From Homarus americanus (taxonomy: Eukaryota > Arthropoda > Malacostraca > Decapoda > Nephropidae), in assembly GCF_018991925.1 (NCBI RefSeq), contig NW_024725489.1, forward strand, positions 7,663,065-7,727,064: a DNA stretch of 64,000 nucleotides, read 5' to 3'. Position numbers and translations under genes: made by a program. How positions within the stretch are numbered: position 1 is the stretch's first letter; each line of letters starts with the position of its first letter. Shown here in pieces: positions 59,211 to 64,000 of this stretch. Under the pieces are notes generated by a model, which was given only the letters and a program-made list of their open reading frames with translations, was not told where the DNA came from and ran no database searches.

Positions 59211-61400
59211 TGTAACCGGTCGGAATTTACTGGACTTTATTTTCTCACTTGACTTGGGGTTTATTAAAGATTATAAGATGGTAATGGCAGTGGAAGCGCC
59301 CCTTGAGAAAAATCCCGAACCAGCACAAGAACACTTAAATCTACTAAACAAAATGAATTGTCCGTGACCCGTGGAAGGATAGCGTCTGTGACTGGGATGA
59401 ATGAGACACACTGTAAAATTTTGACACTTATATTCCCTCCAACACTACAAACACAATCAAATAATGGTACACCAATATGCGCACCTCTTAACTTAAACTT
59501 AAAACACTACTCTGGGGAATAAAAGAACACCTACAATCACCAAAGAAATTAGCCAGAAACTCCAGGCAACAATAAATTTGAAGTATTAAATGTTGTACAC
59601 ATGAAACAGGTATAAGGGAAGCTTTCACAAAAATAATATATATCAAAGTCACTTAGGAAATGGTGTTAAAAATAAAAATTAACTTTCACTCTCTACAATG
59701 AATAGGCCTTAAGGCTTTCAACAAGAGCAATATATCAGTCACTGAAAGTAAATGGCAAAAATAAAAATTCAAATACTCTGCAATTAAAAGCCCCACAACT
59801 TAACCACTACTCTGGGGAACAAAGGTTATACCTGAGATCGGAATTATAAAGAAAAATTAGATGCATTAAAAGAATCAAATCACAGTATCACTCTGGTTCC
59901 ACTTAATGACACAAACATTCAAAACAATACTATCAAAATTATTTAGGAACTATTAAACTACACACGTCAAGATAATATCAGTCTGAGAAATGGTATTAAC
60001 TACACCCGTAATAAGGGAGATAAAATGTTCCTCTAGGTTTCTCCTAGAGTCCTAGACTCACGGTCTCAGTGTGTGACCATTAATTTACTCAGATAGCCTC
60101 AGTGTACTCCCAGTGCGTCCATAAAGCGGAAGGGTGTGAGCCAATCAGACCTGGTGCAATTGAGAGAAGCTTTAGCTTCCCGTTAGCAAGAGGGTTTCAC
60201 TAAGCTGCTCGGGACATGTGGTGTTGTGGGCCGAGGGAGAGGAGAGTTGCTGACCCACGATCGTCCCGACGTCAGCTGTGCACCCAGACGGCTAGATTCC
60301 CTCAAGAGATCCTTTGGTACCCCGCTAAACAGTGACAGGCCTACTCTGATCGGTCCAATGGCGACAATCGCCACCCTCAATCATCAACGGCAGTCAAACT
60401 CCGGTCAACTCCGGTCAAGTGGGTTCTGACGAAAACCCTGAAATGAACTCACTGTTAGCTCTAGTTACCGGTAACTTTACCACTGCCCTATCTAAACCCT
60501 GTCTGAGATTGAATGAGACTTACTTGTTATACTGCAATAGCGCAGCACAGGTGACTAGGCCACGTGACTATTTCTGTGACGGACGCACAGGGACGTCTTG
60601 TATGTCTGACTGCTCCCAGTGACTGAGAGAGAGCCAGCGTCGCGTCCTCTCAAGGCGTTAGCTTAGGCCTACGTGACATATTTTCCGCCTAACTAATAAC
60701 TCCTTGGGACACCCGTAACATTATTCAGACTGATAAACGATCTATAATAATTTCAAATTCAATAATAGTCCCTTACTTCATGAATCGCATCATTATTAAT
60801 TCGGTAAATTACATTTAATATCATATAGGCCTAGTTCCACCATCTCTCGCTATGAGCAGGAAGCGCTCTCTTCCCTCCGGCGACCTTGAACGCTCAGTGT
60901 TGCCAATGGCGGGGTGTGGGGTATGAGATGTTTGGTTCACACTCAGGATGGAATGGAGAAAGGAAACTCACGATGTGCTTTCTATATACATGTTGTATTG
61001 GATGTACAATGCAGCTTGGTGCTGGGAAGGCAGCATGGTTACAAGCGTGATGTAGAGAGAACTGGTTGGTGAGGACGCTCAGAGAAGGACAGCTTGTGGG
61101 TCGCCATGCTGTAGTAGAGAGACGCCAGGCAGGCGGAGGGAGGGGCGGGGCCGCCAGGCAGCGGAGGAGAATGTTGTCTGGCTCGGCTGTAGGTAGAAGA
61201 GGTCTTGAGGTCAGGTCTTAGGCAAGCCGGGGTGGCGTGAAAGCAGCAGTTGACCCCGGCCTCCGTGGTGTATGCAAGCTGGTTGACCTGAACCACGAGG
61301 CATACACTGGGAATTGGTGCAGAGGTCCCGGCTGGGCAGCAAACAGCGTTGTAAGGGAGAATTCCACTACAGGGGCATTCAGAAATTACTCTGGAATTTT
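59211..61400. other. no gene recognised
   Basis: About 2.2 kb with short open frames only (for example 60226-60429 and 60419-60622). These have no recognisable domain. Phrases such as ACTACTCTGGGGAA recur at 59508 and 59808. Possibly a non-autonomous element or old intergenic DNA. Confidence 0.5.
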
Positions 61401-61401
61401 C

Positions 61402-61896
<495 letters not shown>

Positions 61897-61899
61897 TTT

Positions 61900-61966
61900 T
61901 CTTTTTACGGACATTAGCCCACCCGGACACAGGTTACTGACCCATATCACGGCCTGGGGGGCGAAA

Positions 61967-62042
<76 letters not shown>

Positions 62043-62125
62043 TCAGATAAGTAAAATTTATAATAAAAAATACAAAAATAAAAATAAAATAATAATGATA
62101 ACAATAATAATACTGAAAACACTGC

Positions 62126-62180
<55 letters not shown>

Positions 62181-62325
62181 TTAATATGGAACCATAAAGA
62201 AAATAAAAGATCATTAGTGAGAAACGATATATGTTCTGTATATTGTATAGTCAATAGTAGTAGAAACAATTGAGACCCTGCAATTGTGTGTAAATACGGC
62301 AGAAAGTCAGATCAGCAATGTCTTG
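61900..62325 (+). repeat. conserved module, (AAT)n and CAATTGAGACCC repeat
   Basis: Third copy of the CCACCCGGACACAGGTTACTG module, AAT arrays at 61970-62042 and 62127-62180, then the CAATTGAGACCCTGC repeat as at 36847. Confidence 0.82.
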
Positions 62326-62334
62326 AATAAAGAC

Positions 62335-62421
62335 GAAAGCTAAGGTGCTCCGTTGTTTCCATTTTCCCGTGTGATTTTATCAAGATTTATCTTATCCACG
62401 TTTTCATTGTGGATTTACATG

Positions 62422-62495
<74 letters not shown>
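62335..62495. repeat. AT-array flanking module (inverted) plus (AT)n
   Basis: 62335-62425 is the reverse complement of about 41755-41865, and (AT)n follows to 62494. Confidence 0.85.
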
Positions 62496-62501
<6 letters not shown>

Positions 62502-62582
62502 AACAAAGAAGTATGTCTCTGTGTTTGTTTGTGTGTGTGTCCGCACGAGAATCTCGGAAACTACTTTACCGACCTGAAGTGA

Positions 62583-62808
62583 TGTTGGATGGTGTTATAT
62601 GTAGTGATGATGGATGATGTTATATGTAGTGATGATGGATGGTGTTATATGTAGTGATGATGGATGGTGTTATATGTAGTGATGATGGATGATGTTATAT
62701 GTAGTGATGATGGGTGGTGTTACATGTAGTGATGATGGATGATGTTATATGTAGTGATGATGGGTGGTGTTATATGTAGTGATGATGGTGGTGTTATATG
62801 TAGTGATG
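62583..62808 (+). repeat. 25-27-bp minisatellite
   Basis: About nine copies of GATGGTGTTATATGTAGTGAT with 3-6 base spacers. It lies between a GTCCGCACGAGAATCTCGGA segment and the helicase. Confidence 0.9.
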
Positions 62809-62934
62809 CCTAGGCAATAAAATAATAACAGTTTATAGCTAAAAAAATATACTTTGCTGTATCGTTGTAGTGGAACTTACATACACCGTTAATGAACTAT
62901 TGGTAGAAGAAGAAGTTTTGGGTACTGAACAGTA

Positions 62935-64000
62935 GTTGCAAACAGGGAGTTGCTCAGAGAGACAGACTACTCAGTTGAAGTTCTGGGGAATTTTCTTGAA
63001 GAAAATGAGCCTCACCTGGTGCCAGATCAAGCAAATGCTTATGAACAGATCTTGCAAGCGATACAAACGGAACAGGGAGGTATGATCTTTCTCGATGCCC
63101 CTGGCTGGACAGGAAAAACATTCCTGATCAACCTTCTGTTGACCAAAGTACGTCATCAGGGGAAAATTGCTCTTGCTGTGGCATCCTCAGGTATTGCTGC
63201 AACACTACTGGAAGGAGGACGTACTGCACACTCAACTTTTAAACTGCCTCTCAACCTCGCTCACAATAAGAATCCAGTGTGCAACATCAAAAAAGGATCG
63301 GCAAAGGCAAAACTCTTAGAAAAATGCAGCCTCATAGTTTGGGATGAATGAACTATGTCTCACAAATTAGCGTTTGAAGCATTGGACAGGACCTTGCAAG
63401 GCCTACTAGAAAATGACCAGCTCATGGGTGGCATTACAATGGTCATTGCTGGAGACTTTCGCCAGACCCTACCTGTCATTCCTCGAAGCAGTCCAGCTGA
63501 TGAACTGAATGCAGGCCTCAAGGCATCATACCTTTGGAGAAGTGTTCAGACAATCACCCTGTCCACAAACATGAGAGTACATCTACAAGGAGATCGGGAT
63601 GCTGGACGGTTTGCAAACCTTCTACTACAGATTGGGAATGGAACTTTCCTTGTTAATTCAGAAGGACAAATAATTATTCCTCAAGGATGTAGAAATGTTG
63701 TAAAGTCCTCAACTGAGCTCACTAACATGGTCTACCCAAACATTATCCACCACTACAAGGATCACAAGTTGCTGCGTGAACGCGCAATTCTGGCACCAAA
63801 GAATGAAACAGTGGCTGAAATCAACATGACTCTACTCAGACAGCTTCCAGGTAGTGAGACCTCATTCAAATCTGTTGATACAGTAATCGACCAGGACCAA
63901 GCAGTCCAGTACCCTGCAGAATTCCTTAATTCTTTGGAGCCCGCTGGAATGCCTCCTCACCACCTCACTCTCAAGATTGGAACTCCTACAATCCTCTGCA
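62935..64000 (+). pseudogene. Helitron-type Pif1-like DNA helicase, partial, one internal stop
   Basis: In frame from about 62935 through the window end apart from one TGA at 63349-63351. Motif I is APGWTGKTFL, where the family has GGTGKT (first Gly to Trp). It is followed by ALAVASSGIAATLL and GRTAHSTFKLPL. Motif II is SLIVWDE, and the TGA comes right after the Glu, where a Cys codon is usual. GITMVIAGDFRQTLPVIPR is the signature of Helitron helicases. Downstream are LSTNMRV and ERAILAPKNETVAEIN. In Helitrons this domain unwinds the transposon during rolling-circle transfer. The Rep nuclease part is not in the window. Confidence 0.85.

Overview
The window looks like arthropod nuclear DNA, most likely a decapod crustacean (inference). 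The signs are interstitial CCTAA/TTAGG telomere-type repeats, very dense AT, CA and ATT/AAT microsatellites, split genes with GT-AG introns, and a heavy load of LINE, Ty3/gypsy and Helitron-like remnants. Two 100-base runs of N (16480-16579 and 58938-59037) are assembly gaps.

The main gene runs from 30073 to 37815 on the + strand. Four exons with matching splice phases give a 1242-codon reading frame holding THREE consecutive DEG/ENaC (pickpocket/ASIC-type) channel units. Each unit has TM1, a cysteine-rich ectodomain and TM2. DEG/ENaC channels normally assemble from three separate two-TM subunits, so this reads as a natural single-chain trimer. The fusion does not rest on splice prediction: one uninterrupted exon (31939-33701) holds TM2 of unit 1, all of unit 2 and TM1 of unit 3. 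The three pore segments differ (GVS, GWT, GSS).

Layout. 1-12.9 kb holds a second, dead copy of the same gene (exons at 546-1651, 2184-3377 plus 7440-8225, and 9070-9741). It has stops, frameshifts and a 4.06-kb gypsy element inserted in the middle exon with a 5-bp target duplication. The tail of its exon 3 and the following minisatellite are triplicated, and its last exon is missing. 13.7-16.1 kb (- strand) holds a decayed errantivirus-like pol end and env. 17-28 kb is nested LINE and LTR debris, including a nearly full-length CR1/L2-like LINE (20.25-23.77 kb) with an SGNH-esterase ORF1. 28.0-29.7 kb is a 5'-truncated LINE with an open RT frame, inserted just upstream of the live channel gene.

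37.8-47.4 kb is repeat-rich: a large inverted repeat with a palindromic minisatellite, long (AT)n arrays, a foldback and LINE 3' remnants. 47.76-53.2 kb is a second, longer copy of the same gypsy family (- strand). 53-58.9 kb is a tandem duplication (period about 3.7 kb) carrying LTRs and leader of another LTR element; an inverted copy lies at 17.6-20.25 kb. 59-62.8 kb is mostly unrecognised sequence with microsatellites, and 62.9-64 kb is the start of a Helitron-type Pif1 helicase that leaves the window.

Only the three-unit channel looks like a functional host gene. Everything else recognisable is mobile-element derived or simple repeat.
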